64,000 nucleotides of DNA from Pseudomonas fluorescens (GCF_000967965.1 NZ_LACC01000036.1:1-64000), one strand, 5' to 3'; counted from the stretch's first letter, positions 17,635 through 26,860 are shown. Made by a program: numbers and translations. Notes: a model not told the origin generated them from the sequence alone.

Positions 17635-18104
17635 GGCTGGTGCCCCTTTTGTCAGCCGGGAAACCGTCGAGCAGGCAGGTCCACGCCTCTTCCGCCGGAA
17701 CAACCGGCAAAGCAAGGCCTGGCACGCCGGTCACGAATGACAGGCGTGTCGATAGAGCGGCGGCACGACAAAAAAGTCGAAACCACGCACTGTTCAGCGT
17801 CGATGAGAGGGACGTCGGGACACGGCCAGGACTGGCCATGATCGGGATGCCGCTGCTCGCTTGTCGGCGAGACAACGGCACAGGAGACTGCGCGTTATCT
17901 TGCCGAGAAAATGCCGGTTACCGAGACCGGCCGACAACTGTCACTCGAACAAGTACCCACTGTGGGTCTCCGTAATGGATGAAAACGCGCGAAGCTTACG
18001 CCCCGATGTCTGGAGAGTAAACCCGTTACAAAACCTTGCAGGGGGAATCGCGGGGTTCTTCAGGAAGGGTTCAGGAATCAATATTTGCGGTGTTCTTTCA
18101 GGCC
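17635..18104 (-). promoter_or_regulatory. Long structured 5' region of mgtA
   Basis: About 470 bases without a supported protein gene upstream of mgtA. The mgtA-sense strand contains compact inverted repeats at 17861-17875 (TTGTC-GGCGA-GACAA) and 17913-17931 (GCCGGT with ACCGGC). An overlapping 81-codon frame from about 17836 is Pro/Ser/Arg-rich and overruns the mgtA start in another frame. In enterobacteria mgtA has a Mg2+/proline-sensing leader; this region may play the same part, but I see no direct homology. The promoter position is not determined. Confidence 0.35.
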
Positions 18105-18180
18105 CCATCGCGAGCAGGCTCGCTCCTACAATGGACCTGTGTTCGCAGGACAAATGTAGGAGCGAGCCTGCTCGCGATGG
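18105..18180. repeat. REP-type inverted repeat pair
   Basis: Perfect inverted arms CCATCGCGAGCAGGCTCGCT and AGCGAGCCTGCTCGCGATGG between pvdA's 3' end and the mgtA leader. Confidence 0.88.
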
Positions 18181-18203
18181 CGGTCTGACAAGCGCCGATG
18201 AAC

Positions 18204-19541
18204 TCAGCTAGCCGTCGCCAACAACAAATCCACCACCGACCGCCCCTGCCCGCGATGCTTGCCATGCTCATACAAGGAGCCTGCAATCTCATCGGCACGA
18301 ATCGGCAGGATCGACAGCAAGGTGTCGCTCAGCCCATGGCTGGCCTGGCAAAAGCCCTGCATGTAGAGGCCGGCCTTGCAGCGTTCATCGGTGATCAGTT
18401 TGTAGTTGCGATCGACCTCGAAATCACCCAGGTACTCTTCCAGCGGCGCCAGCAGCTTGCGGTGCATCTGCCGCTCGTAACCGGTAGCCAGCACCACGGC
18501 GTCGTAGTGACGCACCGAGACTTCGCCGGTGGCGTTGTTGCGCAACACCAGTTCGATGCCCCGTTCGTTGGCGGTGACTTTTACGATGGTGGTCAGGGTG
18601 TGGAACGCATGACGGGCGATGCCCGAGACTTTCTGCCGGTAGAAGATGCCGTAGATGCGCTCGATCAGATCGATGTCCACCACCGAGTAGTTGGTGTTGT
18701 GGTACTCGTTCACCAGTCGCTCGCGCTCGCTGTCGGGCTGCTGGAACACCAGGTCGGTGAACTCCGGCGAAAACACTTCGTTGACGAAGGGGCTGTCGTC
18801 GGCCGGCTTGAGTGCCGAGCCGCGCAGGATCATGTCCACCTGCACCGACGGGAAGCTGTCGTTCAAATCGATGAAGGCCTCCGCCGCGCTCTGCCCGCCA
18901 CCGATGATCGCAATGCTCATCGGCCGGTTGTCCACGCACGGCTGCCTGGCCATCTGCGCCAGGTACTGGGAGTGATGGAACACCCGGCCGTCATCCTTGA
19001 GCGCCTTGAACACTTCGGGAATGCGTGGCGTGCCACCGGCGCTGACCACCACCGAACGGGTGGTGCGCACCTGTTGATGCCCTGTCGCGTCGCGGGAAAT
19101 CACCCGCAGCGCCTCGACCTGATGGTTGTGCAGCACCGGCTCGATGGTCAGCACTTCTTCGCCGTAGCGGCTTTGCGCGGTGAACTGCCCGGCGACCCAG
19201 CGCAGGTAGTCGTTGTACTCCATGCGGCACGGATAGAAGGTGCCCAGGTTGATGAAATCCACCAGGCGCCCGTGGACCTTGAGGTAATTGACGAACGAGT
19301 AAGGGCTGGTCGGATTGCGCAAGGTCACCAGGTCCTTGAGGAAGGAAATCTGCAACTCACTCTGGGTCACCAGTGTGTTGCCGTGCCAGCGGTAGTCGGC
19401 CTGCTTGTCGAGGAACAGCACATCCAGATTGCCCTGGCTCGCCCCGCGCTCTTGCAGCGCGATGGCCAGTGCCAGGTTCGACGGGCCGAAACCGACGCCG
19501 ATCAGGTCGTGAACGAGGGGCGAAGCAATTGCCTGTGTCAT
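18204..19541 (-). CDS. pvdA: L-ornithine N5-monooxygenase PvdA
   Basis: 445-aa flavin-dependent N-hydroxylating monooxygenase. It makes N5-hydroxyornithine, the hydroxamate precursor of pyoverdine, in the cytosol from L-Orn, NADPH, FADH2 and O2. The FAD motif GVGFGPSNLA is at residues 15-24, the NADPH motif GGGQSAAE at 214-221 and the ATGYERQ motif at 352-358. The length equals that of P. aeruginosa PvdA. A PvdS box (19640-19663) lies about 100 bases upstream. fpvI lies behind it on the same strand with its stop 133 bases away. In this cluster hydroxyornithine is probably used un-formylated at the end of the chain, since no pvdF is present. Confidence 0.97.
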   Translation of the reverse strand: MTQAIASPLVHDLIGVGFGPSNLALAIALQERGASQGNLDVLFLDKQADYRWHGNTLVTQSELQISFLKDLVTLRNPTSPYSFVNYLKVHGRLVDFINLGTFYPCRMEYNDYLRWVAGQFTAQSRYGEEVLTIEPVLHNHQVEALRVISRDATGHQQVRTTRSVVVSAGGTPRIPEVFKALKDDGRVFHHSQYLAQMARQPCVDNRPMSIAIIGGGQSAAEAFIDLNDSFPSVQVDMILRGSALKPADDSPFVNEVFSPEFTDLVFQQPDSERERLVNEYHNTNYSVVDIDLIERIYGIFYRQKVSGIARHAFHTLTTIVKVTANERGIELVLRNNATGEVSVRHYDAVVLATGYERQMHRKLLAPLEEYLGDFEVDRNYKLITDERCKAGLYMQGFCQASHGLSDTLLSILPIRADEIAGSLYEHGKHRGQGRSVVDLLLATAS

Positions 19542-19639
19542 TTCCAGTGTCCTCTGGATGTTCCCCTCAAAGGCGGGGCATTGAACCTAAGTGACCTGAC
19601 CCACCAAGGGCCGCACAACAAGTCGTCTGTTGAGTAGGA

Positions 19640-19663
19640 ACGAGGACCGTGAAAAAAAATTTA
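19640..19663 (-). promoter_or_regulatory. PvdS box of pvdA
   Basis: Exact TAAAT-N16-CGT iron-starvation (PvdS ECF sigma) promoter on the minus strand, about 100 bases before the pvdA ATG. It slightly overlaps the region just beyond the fpvI stop. Confidence 0.85.
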
Positions 19664-19674
19664 ACCGCGCAGGA

Positions 19675-20157
19675 TCACTGGGCGTCCCACTGTCGCATCC
19701 GCACACGGCAATGCTTCATGGCGTTGACAATGTGCTTCTCGACCATTGCCCGGGAAATGCCCAGTTGCTCGGCAATCTGCGGATGGGACAGGCCTTCGAT
19801 CTTGCGCAGCAGGAAACTCTCGCGGCACAACCTCGGCAACTCCGCCAGGGCACACTGGAGCATTTCCAGGCGCTGGCCATGATCGAGCACGTTTTGCGGC
19901 GAAGGGGTGAAATAGCGCTCCTCATTGTCGAGCACGTCCAGGGGTTCGGCCTGACGCAGGGTGTTGCGTCGATGGTCGTCGATAACCAGGTTGAGGGCGG
20001 TGCGATAAAGGAATGCCCGGGGCTGCTCGATCGGCGTATCACTGGAACGCTCCAGGACCCGCAGGTAAGCGTCATGCACCACATCTTCGGCCACCTGACG
20101 GTTGCCCAGCCTGGCGTTCAGGAAACACACCAGTTCGCGATAGTAGTTTTCCAACAT
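19675..20157 (-). CDS. fpvI: ECF iron-starvation sigma factor FpvI
   Basis: 160-aa group 4 sigma factor. Region 2 is at about 5-70 (YRELVCFLNARLGNRQVAED, VVHDAYLRVLER) and region 4 at about 100-155 (LAELPRLCRESFLLRKIEGL, LSHPQIAEQLGISRAMVEKH). FpvI directs fpvA transcription when ferripyoverdine is bound at FpvA. The start at 20157 (MLENYYREL) agrees with the short FpvI family; an upstream ATG at 20220 would add 21 unlike residues. It lies between pvdA and pvdR as in P. aeruginosa, but the anti-sigma gene fpvR expected next to it is missing. A Fur-like site sits about 100 bases upstream. Confidence 0.92.
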   Translation of the reverse strand: MLENYYRELVCFLNARLGNRQVAEDVVHDAYLRVLERSSDTPIEQPRAFLYRTALNLVIDDHRRNTLRQAEPLDVLDNEERYFTPSPQNVLDHGQRLEMLQCALAELPRLCRESFLLRKIEGLSHPQIAEQLGISRAMVEKHIVNAMKHCRVRMRQWDAQ

Positions 20158-20256
20158 GACTCCCGTCCGCACGGGGGTGCGGTTTCTGTCCTTGAGCCGG
20201 TTCGGCGACTGCTGAATCACACAGTGGCACGATAGTGGCAGTTCGAGTCGCGTAAT

Positions 20257-20271
20257 TTATAGTAATTCTCA
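20257..20271 (-). promoter_or_regulatory. Fur-box-like site upstream of fpvI
   Basis: TTATAGTAATTCTCA on the plus strand; its reverse complement matches the 7-1-7 Fur consensus TGATAATnATTATCA at 11 of 14 positions. It is about 100 bases before the fpvI start, consistent with Fur repression of this sigma gene. Confidence 0.55.
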
Positions 20272-20367
20272 TATAGATTTAAAGTACTGCGTCGCCTTGC
20301 CCGATAAAAAGTCATGGTCTAGCGGCTGTACACCGCTCCTACAGGTGTTACACCTTGTGTCGCTGGT

Positions 20368-20391
20368 TAAATTTCCCGCCCGGTTCATCGT
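20368..20391 (+). promoter_or_regulatory. PvdS box of pvdR-pvdT-opmQ
   Basis: Exact TAAAT-N16-CGT with the common TTTCCCG-rich spacer, about 100 bases upstream of the pvdR ATG. The 20158-20491 gap between fpvI and pvdR otherwise holds only this box and the Fur-like site for fpvI. Confidence 0.88.
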
Positions 20392-20491
20392 TTACAGGAC
20401 AGCTCCCCGTCCCTGTCCGGCCTAGCCGGCAGCGTTCAGCCATCGTCCCGCCGCTGAACGACGGGCCGATTTTCCTAGGCCGGAACCCTGC

Positions 20492-21664
20492 ATGAAACGT
20501 CCCCGACAGACTCGACGCGCCCTGCTTGCAGCACTTTGTCTGATCCCCGTGGCTGCCATCGCCGCCTGGCAGTTCATCCCGCCGGGCCGCGACGGGTTCG
20601 CCACCGTCCAGGTCAGCCGCGCCGACATTGAAAGCAGCGTCACCGCATTGGGTACCCTGCAACCGCGGCGCTATGTCGACGTCGGTGCCCAGGCCTCCGG
20701 GCAGATCCACAAGATCCACGTGGAGGTCGGTGACGTGGTCAAGGAGGGCCAGTTGCTGGTGGAAATCGACCCGTCCACGCAACAGGCCAAACTCGATGCC
20801 GGGCGCTTCTCCGTCGAAAATCTCAAGGCGCAGCTGCAGGAACAGCGGGCGCAACACGACCTGGCCCGGCAGAAATACCAGCGTCAACAGAACCTCGCCG
20901 CCGGCGGCGCCACCCGTGAAGAAGACGTGCAGACCGCCCAGGCCGAACTGCGCGCCACCCAGGCACGGGTCGACATGTTCCAGGCGCAGATCCGCCAGGC
21001 CGAAGCCAGCCTGCGCAGCGACCAGGCGGAGCTCGGCTACACGCGGATCTATGCGCCGATGGCCGGCACCGTTGTGGCGCTGGATGCCCGCGAGGGTCAG
21101 ACTCTCAATGCCCAGCAGCAGACTCCGCTGATCCTGCGCATCGCCAAACTGTCGCCGATGACCGTGTGGGCCGAGGTCTCGGAGGCCGACATCGGCCACG
21201 TCAAACCCGGCATGCACGCCTGGTTCACCACCCTGAGTGGCGGCACCCGGCGCTGGACCAGCACCGTGCGGCAAATCCTCCCCGTCCCGCCCAAACCCCT
21301 GGACCAGACCAGCCAGGGCGGCGGCAGCCCCGCCAGCGCCAGCAAAAGCGGGAGTGCCCGCGTGGTGCTGTACACCGTGTTGCTGGACGTCGACAACGCC
21401 GACAACGCGCTGATGGCGGAAATGACCACCCAGGTATTTTTCGTCGCCAATCAGGCGCAGAACGTACTCACCGCGCCCATCGCAGCCTTGCAGGCCGGCC
21501 CGCAGACAGACCAGCAGACCGCGCAAGTGGTCGCCAGCAATGGCAGCATCGAGCAGCGCAACGTGCGCACCGGCATCAGCGACCGCCTGCGGGTACAGAT
21601 CCTCGACGGCCTGCAGGAGGGCGATCACCTGTTAATTGGCCCGGTCGACGGGAGTGGCGGCTGA
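20492..21664 (+). CDS. pvdR: PvdR, periplasmic adaptor of the PvdRT-OpmQ efflux pump
   Basis: 390-aa MacA-like membrane fusion protein. An N-terminal membrane anchor (ALLAALCLIPVAAIAAWQF) is followed by a lipoyl half (VTALGTLQPRRYVDVGAQAS), a long helical hairpin (about 100-190), a second lipoyl half (YTRIYAPMAGTVVALDAREG) and beta-barrel/membrane-proximal domains. It joins PvdT to the OpmQ channel to export newly made pyoverdine and recycle used pyoverdine from the periplasm. It is the first gene of a three-gene operon with a PvdS box upstream; its TGA is directly followed by the pvdT ATG. Confidence 0.95.
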   Translation: MKRPRQTRRALLAALCLIPVAAIAAWQFIPPGRDGFATVQVSRADIESSVTALGTLQPRRYVDVGAQASGQIHKIHVEVGDVVKEGQLLVEIDPSTQQAKLDAGRFSVENLKAQLQEQRAQHDLARQKYQRQQNLAAGGATREEDVQTAQAELRATQARVDMFQAQIRQAEASLRSDQAELGYTRIYAPMAGTVVALDAREGQTLNAQQQTPLILRIAKLSPMTVWAEVSEADIGHVKPGMHAWFTTLSGGTRRWTSTVRQILPVPPKPLDQTSQGGGSPASASKSGSARVVLYTVLLDVDNADNALMAEMTTQVFFVANQAQNVLTAPIAALQAGPQTDQQTAQVVASNGSIEQRNVRTGISDRLRVQILDGLQEGDHLLIGPVDGSGG

Positions 21665-23638
21665 ATGCACACGCCCCTGATCGATCTTTCGGACATCCGC
21701 AAAGCCTACGGCGGTGGCGACGCGCCTGAAGTCCACGTGCTGCGCGGCATCGACCTGTCGATCCGTGCCGGGGAGTTCGTGGCGATCGTCGGCGCTTCCG
21801 GCTCCGGCAAGTCGACGTTGATGAACATCCTCGGCTGCCTCGACCGCCCGACCTCGGGCGAATACCGCTTCGCCGGGGAAAACGTCGCGGCGCTGGACAG
21901 TGACGAACTGGCCTGGCTGCGCCGCGAAGCCTTCGGGTTTGTGTTCCAGGGCTACCACCTGATTCCCTCCGGTTCGGCCCAGGAAAACGTCGAGATGCCG
22001 GCCATCTACGCAGGCTTACCGGCCGCCGAACGCCACACCCGCGCCGCCGCCTTGCTCGAGCGCCTCGGCCTGGCTTCGCGCACCGACAACCGCCCCCACC
22101 AACTCTCCGGCGGGCAGCAGCAACGGGTGTCGATTGCCCGCGCGCTGATGAATGGCGGCCACATCATCCTGGCCGACGAACCCACCGGCGCCCTCGACAG
22201 CCACAGCGGCGCCGAGGTCATGACCCTGCTCGACGAACTGGCCAGCCAGGGTCACGTGGTGATCCTCATCACCCACGACCGCGAAGTGGCGGCCCGGGCC
22301 AAACGCATCATCGAGATCCGCGACGGCGAGATCATCAGCGACAGCACCCGGGACAATCCCGCCGCGCAACACTCGGCCAACCCCGGCGCCCTGCAAGCCG
22401 TCGACTTGCGCAGGCGCCTGAGCGAAGGCGCCGAAGCCACCGGCGCCTGGAAAGGCGAGCTGGTCGATGCCGTGCACGCGGCGTGGCGGGTGATGTGGAT
22501 CAACAAGTTCCGCACCGCCCTGACCCTGCTCGGCATCATCATCGGCGTGGCTTCGGTGGTGGTGATGCTCGCCGTCGGCGAAGGCAGCAAGCGCCAGGTG
22601 ATGGCGCAGATGGGCGCGTTCGGCTCCAACATCATCTACCTCAGCGGCTCGGCGCCAAACCCGCGCACGCCCATGGGCATCGTCACCCTCGATGAGGTCG
22701 CCGCAATTGCAAGCTTGCCCCAGGTGATGCGGATCATGCCGGTCAACGGCCAGGAGGCCGGGGTGCGATTCGGCAACCTCGACCACTTGAGCTACGTCGG
22801 CGGCAACGACACCAACTTCCCGGCCATTTTCAACTGGCCGGTGGTCGAAGGCAGCTACTTCACCCACGCCGATGAACAGAACGCCGCGGCGGTCGCGGTG
22901 ATCGGGCACAAGGTGCGGACTAAACTGCTCAAGGACGTGGCCAACCCGATCGGCCAGTACATCCTGATCGAAAACGTGCCCTTCCAGGTGGTCGGCGTGC
23001 TCGCGGAAAAAGGCGCCAGCTCCGGCGACTCCGACAGCGACGACCGCATCGCCATCCCCTACTCCGCCGCCAGCGTGCGCCTGTTCGGCACCCACAATCC
23101 CGAGTACATCGCCATCGCCGCCGCCGATGCGCGCAAGGTCAAGGAGACCGAAAAAGCCATCGAACAACTGATGCTGCGCCTGCACGACGGCAAGCACGAT
23201 TTCGAACTGACCAACAACGCGGCGATGATCCAGGCCGAGGCGCGCACGCAGAACACCCTGTCGCTGATGCTCGGCTCGATTGCGGCGATTTCGCTGCTGG
23301 TGGGCGGGATCGGCGTGATGAACATCATGCTCATGACCGTGCGCGAGCGGACTCGCGAAATCGGTATCCGCATGGCCACCGGTGCTCGCCAGCGCGACAT
23401 CCTGCGCCAGTTCCTCACCGAAGCGGTGATGCTCTCGGTGGTGGGCGGCCTCACCGGGATTGCCTTGGCGCTGCTCGTCGGTGGCGTGCTGATTTTCAGC
23501 GAAGTCGCCGTCGCGTTCTCCCTGATAGCGGTGCTGGGCGCCTTCGGCTGCGCCCTGGTCACCGGTGTCGTTTTCGGCTACATGCCGGCCCGCAAGGCTG
23601 CCCGACTCGACCCGGTCACGGCCCTTACCAGTGAATGA
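21665..23638 (+). CDS. pvdT: PvdT, MacB-type ABC transporter of the PvdRT-OpmQ pump
   Basis: 657-aa ABC protein with N-terminal ATPase and C-terminal permease fused. Walker A GASGSGKST is at 43-51, the signature LSGGQQQRVSIARAL near 150-165 and Walker B ILADEPTGALD after it. The first membrane helix is near 285 (FRTALTLLGIIIGVASVVV), followed by a large periplasmic MacB_PCD domain and three C-terminal helices of the FtsX fold (NIMLMTVRERTREIGIRMAT between them). It powers periplasm-to-outside extrusion of pyoverdine with PvdR and OpmQ. It abuts pvdR and ends 7 bases before opmQ. Confidence 0.95.
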   Translation: MHTPLIDLSDIRKAYGGGDAPEVHVLRGIDLSIRAGEFVAIVGASGSGKSTLMNILGCLDRPTSGEYRFAGENVAALDSDELAWLRREAFGFVFQGYHLIPSGSAQENVEMPAIYAGLPAAERHTRAAALLERLGLASRTDNRPHQLSGGQQQRVSIARALMNGGHIILADEPTGALDSHSGAEVMTLLDELASQGHVVILITHDREVAARAKRIIEIRDGEIISDSTRDNPAAQHSANPGALQAVDLRRRLSEGAEATGAWKGELVDAVHAAWRVMWINKFRTALTLLGIIIGVASVVVMLAVGEGSKRQVMAQMGAFGSNIIYLSGSAPNPRTPMGIVTLDEVAAIASLPQVMRIMPVNGQEAGVRFGNLDHLSYVGGNDTNFPAIFNWPVVEGSYFTHADEQNAAAVAVIGHKVRTKLLKDVANPIGQYILIENVPFQVVGVLAEKGASSGDSDSDDRIAIPYSAASVRLFGTHNPEYIAIAAADARKVKETEKAIEQLMLRLHDGKHDFELTNNAAMIQAEARTQNTLSLMLGSIAAISLLVGGIGVMNIMLMTVRERTREIGIRMATGARQRDILRQFLTEAVMLSVVGGLTGIALALLVGGVLIFSEVAVAFSLIAVLGAFGCALVTGVVFGYMPARKAARLDPVTALTSE

Positions 23639-23645
23639 TCGATTG

Positions 23646-25040
23646 ATGAAGCCGCCACTCAGTGTGTTAACCCTGTGTCTGTTGCTCAGTGCCTGCGGCA
23701 CCCCGGCCCAGCGCCCCGACAGCGGCATCCAGCCGCCGGCCGCCTGGCAATCGCCGCACACCGCAGTTGCTGTCCATGACAACCAGCAATGGTGGGACCG
23801 CTTTGGCAGCCCGCAACTGGGGCACCTGATCGAACAGGCGCGGCTCGGCAGCTATGATTTGGCCGCGGCCATCGCCAGAGTGCGCCAGGCCCAGGCCGAC
23901 ACGGTGATTGCCGGCGGCTCGCAACTGCCCGAGGTCAAGGCCGCGGTCAACGCCAATCGCCAGAAACTGCTGCGGGGCAGCGGCTACAGTCAGCTCGATG
24001 CCGACAGCGATAACGACGCCGTCGACTACTTCACGGCGAACCTGACTGCCAGCTACGAAATCGATTTCTGGGGAGGCCAGCGTGCCAGCCGCGACAGTGC
24101 GCAATTCAGCCTCAAAGCCAGCGAGTTCGATCAAGCCACGGTGGAATTGACGTTGCTCAGCGGTGTGGCCAACGGCTACGCGCAAGCCTTGTCGTTGCAG
24201 GAGCAGAGCCGCATCGCCGAGTTGAATCTGGCCAATGCCCAAAGCGTGTTGAAACTGGTGCAGACCCGTTTCGATTCGGGTTCGGCCACGGCCCTGGAAC
24301 TGGCGCAGCAAAAAAGCCTGGTGGCGGCGCAGCAACGCCAGCTGCCGCTGGTGCAGCAACAGGCCGAGGATGCGCGCATCAGCCTCGCCGCCTTGCTCGG
24401 CCGCCCGGTTCAGGCCCTGTCACTGGGCCAGGAACGCTTCGATCAACTGACCTGGCCGACGATTGACGCCGGGGTGCCCAGCCAGTTGCTCAGTCGCCGC
24501 CCGGACATTGCCCGGGCCGAGGCGCAACTGGCCGCCGCCCAGGCCGACGTTACCGTCGCCCGGGCTGCGATGTTGCCGACCGTGACCCTCACCGCCGAAA
24601 TCGGCTCCGGCGCCGACCGGGCCGACGACATCCTGCGCAGCCCCTTCTACAACCTCACCGCCGGGCTGCTCGCTCCGGTGTTCAACAACGGCCGCCTCGG
24701 CGCCCAGCGCGACAAGGCCACGGCGCGCCAGGAAGAACTACTGGAGACTTATCGCGGCGCGATCATCAACGGCTTCGCCGACGTCGAAAAAGCCCTCAAC
24801 AGCATTCGTGGGCTGGATGAACAGCGCGGGTGGCAGAGTGAAGAACTGAGCCAGGCACAGACCGCCTTCAACATCGCGCAAAGCCGTTATCAGGCCGGGG
24901 CCGAGGATTTGCTGACGGTGCTGGAGACGCAGCGCACCTTGTACGTGGCGCAGGATTCGAACGTGCAACTGCGCCTGTCGCGGATGCAGGCGAGTATTGC
25001 CCTGTACAAGGCGCTTGGGGGTGGGTGGCAGGTTTTGTAG
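23646..25040 (+). CDS. opmQ: OpmQ, outer-membrane channel lipoprotein of the pyoverdine pump
   Basis: 464-aa TolC/NodT-family outer-membrane factor. The lipoprotein signal peptide ends in the lipobox LLSAC with C17 as the acylated residue. Two OEP repeats follow (for example LTASYEIDFWGGQRASRDSA and YNLTAGLLAPVFNNGRLG), as in OprM-like channels. The start at 23646 (MKPPLSVLTL) gives the lipoprotein signal directly; the longer frame overlaps pvdT. It is the third gene of pvdR-pvdT-opmQ. A REP pair follows, separating it from the convergent pvdP. Confidence 0.93.
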   Translation: MKPPLSVLTLCLLLSACGTPAQRPDSGIQPPAAWQSPHTAVAVHDNQQWWDRFGSPQLGHLIEQARLGSYDLAAAIARVRQAQADTVIAGGSQLPEVKAAVNANRQKLLRGSGYSQLDADSDNDAVDYFTANLTASYEIDFWGGQRASRDSAQFSLKASEFDQATVELTLLSGVANGYAQALSLQEQSRIAELNLANAQSVLKLVQTRFDSGSATALELAQQKSLVAAQQRQLPLVQQQAEDARISLAALLGRPVQALSLGQERFDQLTWPTIDAGVPSQLLSRRPDIARAEAQLAAAQADVTVARAAMLPTVTLTAEIGSGADRADDILRSPFYNLTAGLLAPVFNNGRLGAQRDKATARQEELLETYRGAIINGFADVEKALNSIRGLDEQRGWQSEELSQAQTAFNIAQSRYQAGAEDLLTVLETQRTLYVAQDSNVQLRLSRMQASIALYKALGGGWQVL

Positions 25041-25061
25041 TTGCGGAGCCTGTCAGGACGC

Positions 25062-25154
25062 CATCGCGGGCAAGCCCGCTCCCACAGTGGTTTTTGTTGT
25101 TCGCAGATTTCGCGTACACCCACTAACCCTGTGGGAGCGAGCTTGCCCGCGATT
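25062..25154. repeat. REP-type inverted repeat pair
   Basis: Inverted arms CATCGCGGGCAAGCCCGCTC and GGGAGCGAGCTTGCCCGCGA in the gap between the convergent opmQ and pvdP genes; imperfect (CCCGCT versus AGCGAG). Confidence 0.82.
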
Positions 25155-25171
25155 GAACGATAACGCGGGTA

Positions 25172-26791
25172 TCAAGCCTGGTTCTGTCTAGCCTTCAGAT
25201 TGCGCGCATACCACGGCCGCTGCGGCACTTTGCGGAACAGATCCTTCAGCGTCTTCTCGTCCTCGCCAAAGGTAATCCGCAGCGCCAGCTTCATGGTTTC
25301 CGGGTCCATTTCCACTGACTTGCCGGCCTGTAATCCCGGAGTGGTGCTGCAACCATGGGTGCTCGGCCCGAGCCAAGGGTCATCGATCTCGACCCAGCGC
25401 CCCGGCGCGAACCATTGCACGCCGTTGACCTGCAGCCGACTGACCTGCCCCGGATGGAAGCGCTCGTGGGCGCGGAACCAGTCTTCCAGGCGGTCGTCGA
25501 TCCAGCCGTGGAAATGCCAGAACACCGGGCTCACATGGGAAGAAAACGGATCGCCGAGAAAATCGTTTTCCGGTGCAAACCAGCGTGCGGAAAAGTCCGC
25601 CGGATCCCGGGCGAACGGCACCGGCTGACCGTTGGACGGGTCACGGGGCACCGAAGCCCAGCGCATGTGCAGCCAGTCGTGCAGGCCCAACTCGACCTCC
25701 GAGCCAAACTGGCCGAGCGTCAGCGTCGACAGGTAACGCGGGTCGCGGTAGCGGGATTCCCAGACCTGGAAATTGCTGTGATAGGTCTCGCCAGTCTTGA
25801 GGTCGCTGACCCATTGCGTGTACTCGTCATCGTCCTCGGCCAGCCAGGTCGGCGGCAGCGCGGTGCCGTCGTGGTTGTCGAAGTAACGCGCAAAGCCGAG
25901 CCGGTCACGCGCCAGCTCCGGTTGCGGCAACGGGAAGTGCGTCCAGGACGGCAGGTCCTGCATCGACCGCGCCGTACCGAGCATGTGCCGGTGCATGAAG
26001 AAAAAGTCCACGCCCGAACCGTTGCGATCCTTGCGCTCGCCCCGGGCATCGCGCTCCTGGTCCCGAGAGCCAGGCTGCCAGCCGAGCCCGCGCAAGGCGC
26101 CGCGCTGGTCTTCGGAAAGCTTGTGCCACTTGTCCCGGGAGGCATGCCAGAGCTGGTGGAACAACCGGTGCTCCGGCGATACCAGCCAGGCCAGCAGGGT
26201 CGAATTGAGGCCGGCGCGCTCGCGGGCTTCAGGGAATACACGTTTGACGGCAATGAATCGATTGTCCTGGGCCGTCAGCATCAGCAGCCGATTCAGGTCC
26301 AGCACCCGCCCACTGAGACTGCCGCTGCCGGCGTTACCGAAACCGGCCCAGACTTCGTCCAGGGTCATGTCGAATTCGTAATCGCAACAGCCGCTAGCGC
26401 CCAGCAGCCGCCAGGCCAGCTGCTTCGGGTTGGCCCCGGACAGATCGCCGAGCACCCGGTAACGGGGCTCTTCGGTGGAGCGCAAACGCTCGGCGGTGTC
26501 GAGATATCCACTGACACCGCGCCCCTTGTGGCCGATGTCGAGGAACACCTCCAGGCCTTCGAGGGGCAAGCCTTCGATACCGGCATCACGACCTTCGAAA
26601 CGAATCTGCCAGACCCCGCGCAAGGTATCCGCCAAGCGTTGGCCGGCAACATCCGCCACGTCGAACGAGGCTTCACCGGGGGTGATCGTCGGGTCCGGCC
26701 TGGTCAGTTCGCGATGCCCGTAATACGCCGCCGGCACGGCGGCACCGGTCAGCGCCAGACCCGCGAGGAACCATCGTCGAGAAATCGTCAT
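25172..26791 (-). CDS. pvdP: PvdP, periplasmic tyrosinase of pyoverdine chromophore maturation
   Basis: 539-aa copper enzyme that oxidises the tyrosine of ferribactin so that the dihydroxyquinoline chromophore forms in the periplasm. The N-terminus MTISRRWFLAGLALTGAAV is a Tat signal (RR-W-F-L), as in P. aeruginosa PvdP, and supports the start at 26791; ATG 26812 is in frame and possible. Likely copper-ligand histidines appear in LFHQLWHASRDKWH, FFFMHRHMLGTARSMQ, LGLHDWLHMRW and VFWHFHGWIDD. It is transcribed alone, divergently from pvdM, with its own PvdS box at 26837-26860. Confidence 0.93.
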   Translation of the reverse strand: MTISRRWFLAGLALTGAAVPAAYYGHRELTRPDPTITPGEASFDVADVAGQRLADTLRGVWQIRFEGRDAGIEGLPLEGLEVFLDIGHKGRGVSGYLDTAERLRSTEEPRYRVLGDLSGANPKQLAWRLLGASGCCDYEFDMTLDEVWAGFGNAGSGSLSGRVLDLNRLLMLTAQDNRFIAVKRVFPEARERAGLNSTLLAWLVSPEHRLFHQLWHASRDKWHKLSEDQRGALRGLGWQPGSRDQERDARGERKDRNGSGVDFFFMHRHMLGTARSMQDLPSWTHFPLPQPELARDRLGFARYFDNHDGTALPPTWLAEDDDEYTQWVSDLKTGETYHSNFQVWESRYRDPRYLSTLTLGQFGSEVELGLHDWLHMRWASVPRDPSNGQPVPFARDPADFSARWFAPENDFLGDPFSSHVSPVFWHFHGWIDDRLEDWFRAHERFHPGQVSRLQVNGVQWFAPGRWVEIDDPWLGPSTHGCSTTPGLQAGKSVEMDPETMKLALRITFGEDEKTLKDLFRKVPQRPWYARNLKARQNQA

Positions 26792-26836
26792 TGCCCTACC
26801 TGTGTCAGCCATGGAGCAGGCTTTATCCAAGCTAGA

Positions 26837-26860
26837 ACGTTTGTTGCCTGCATAAATTTA
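26837..26860 (-). promoter_or_regulatory. PvdS box of pvdP
   Basis: Exact TAAAT-N16-CGT on the minus strand, 46 bases before the pvdP ATG at 26791. It is immediately next to a REP pair that separates it from the pvdM box. Confidence 0.85.

Noticed and set aside
17591..17881. 96-codon minus-strand frame overlapping the mgtA start as a possible leader peptide gene
   Set aside because: It lacks a convincing ribosome site and overruns mgtA; kept only as part of the leader description.
20348..21628. 426-codon minus-strand frame opposite pvdR
   Set aside because: Antisense shadow of pvdR; the plus-strand product has full adaptor-protein architecture and a PvdS box.
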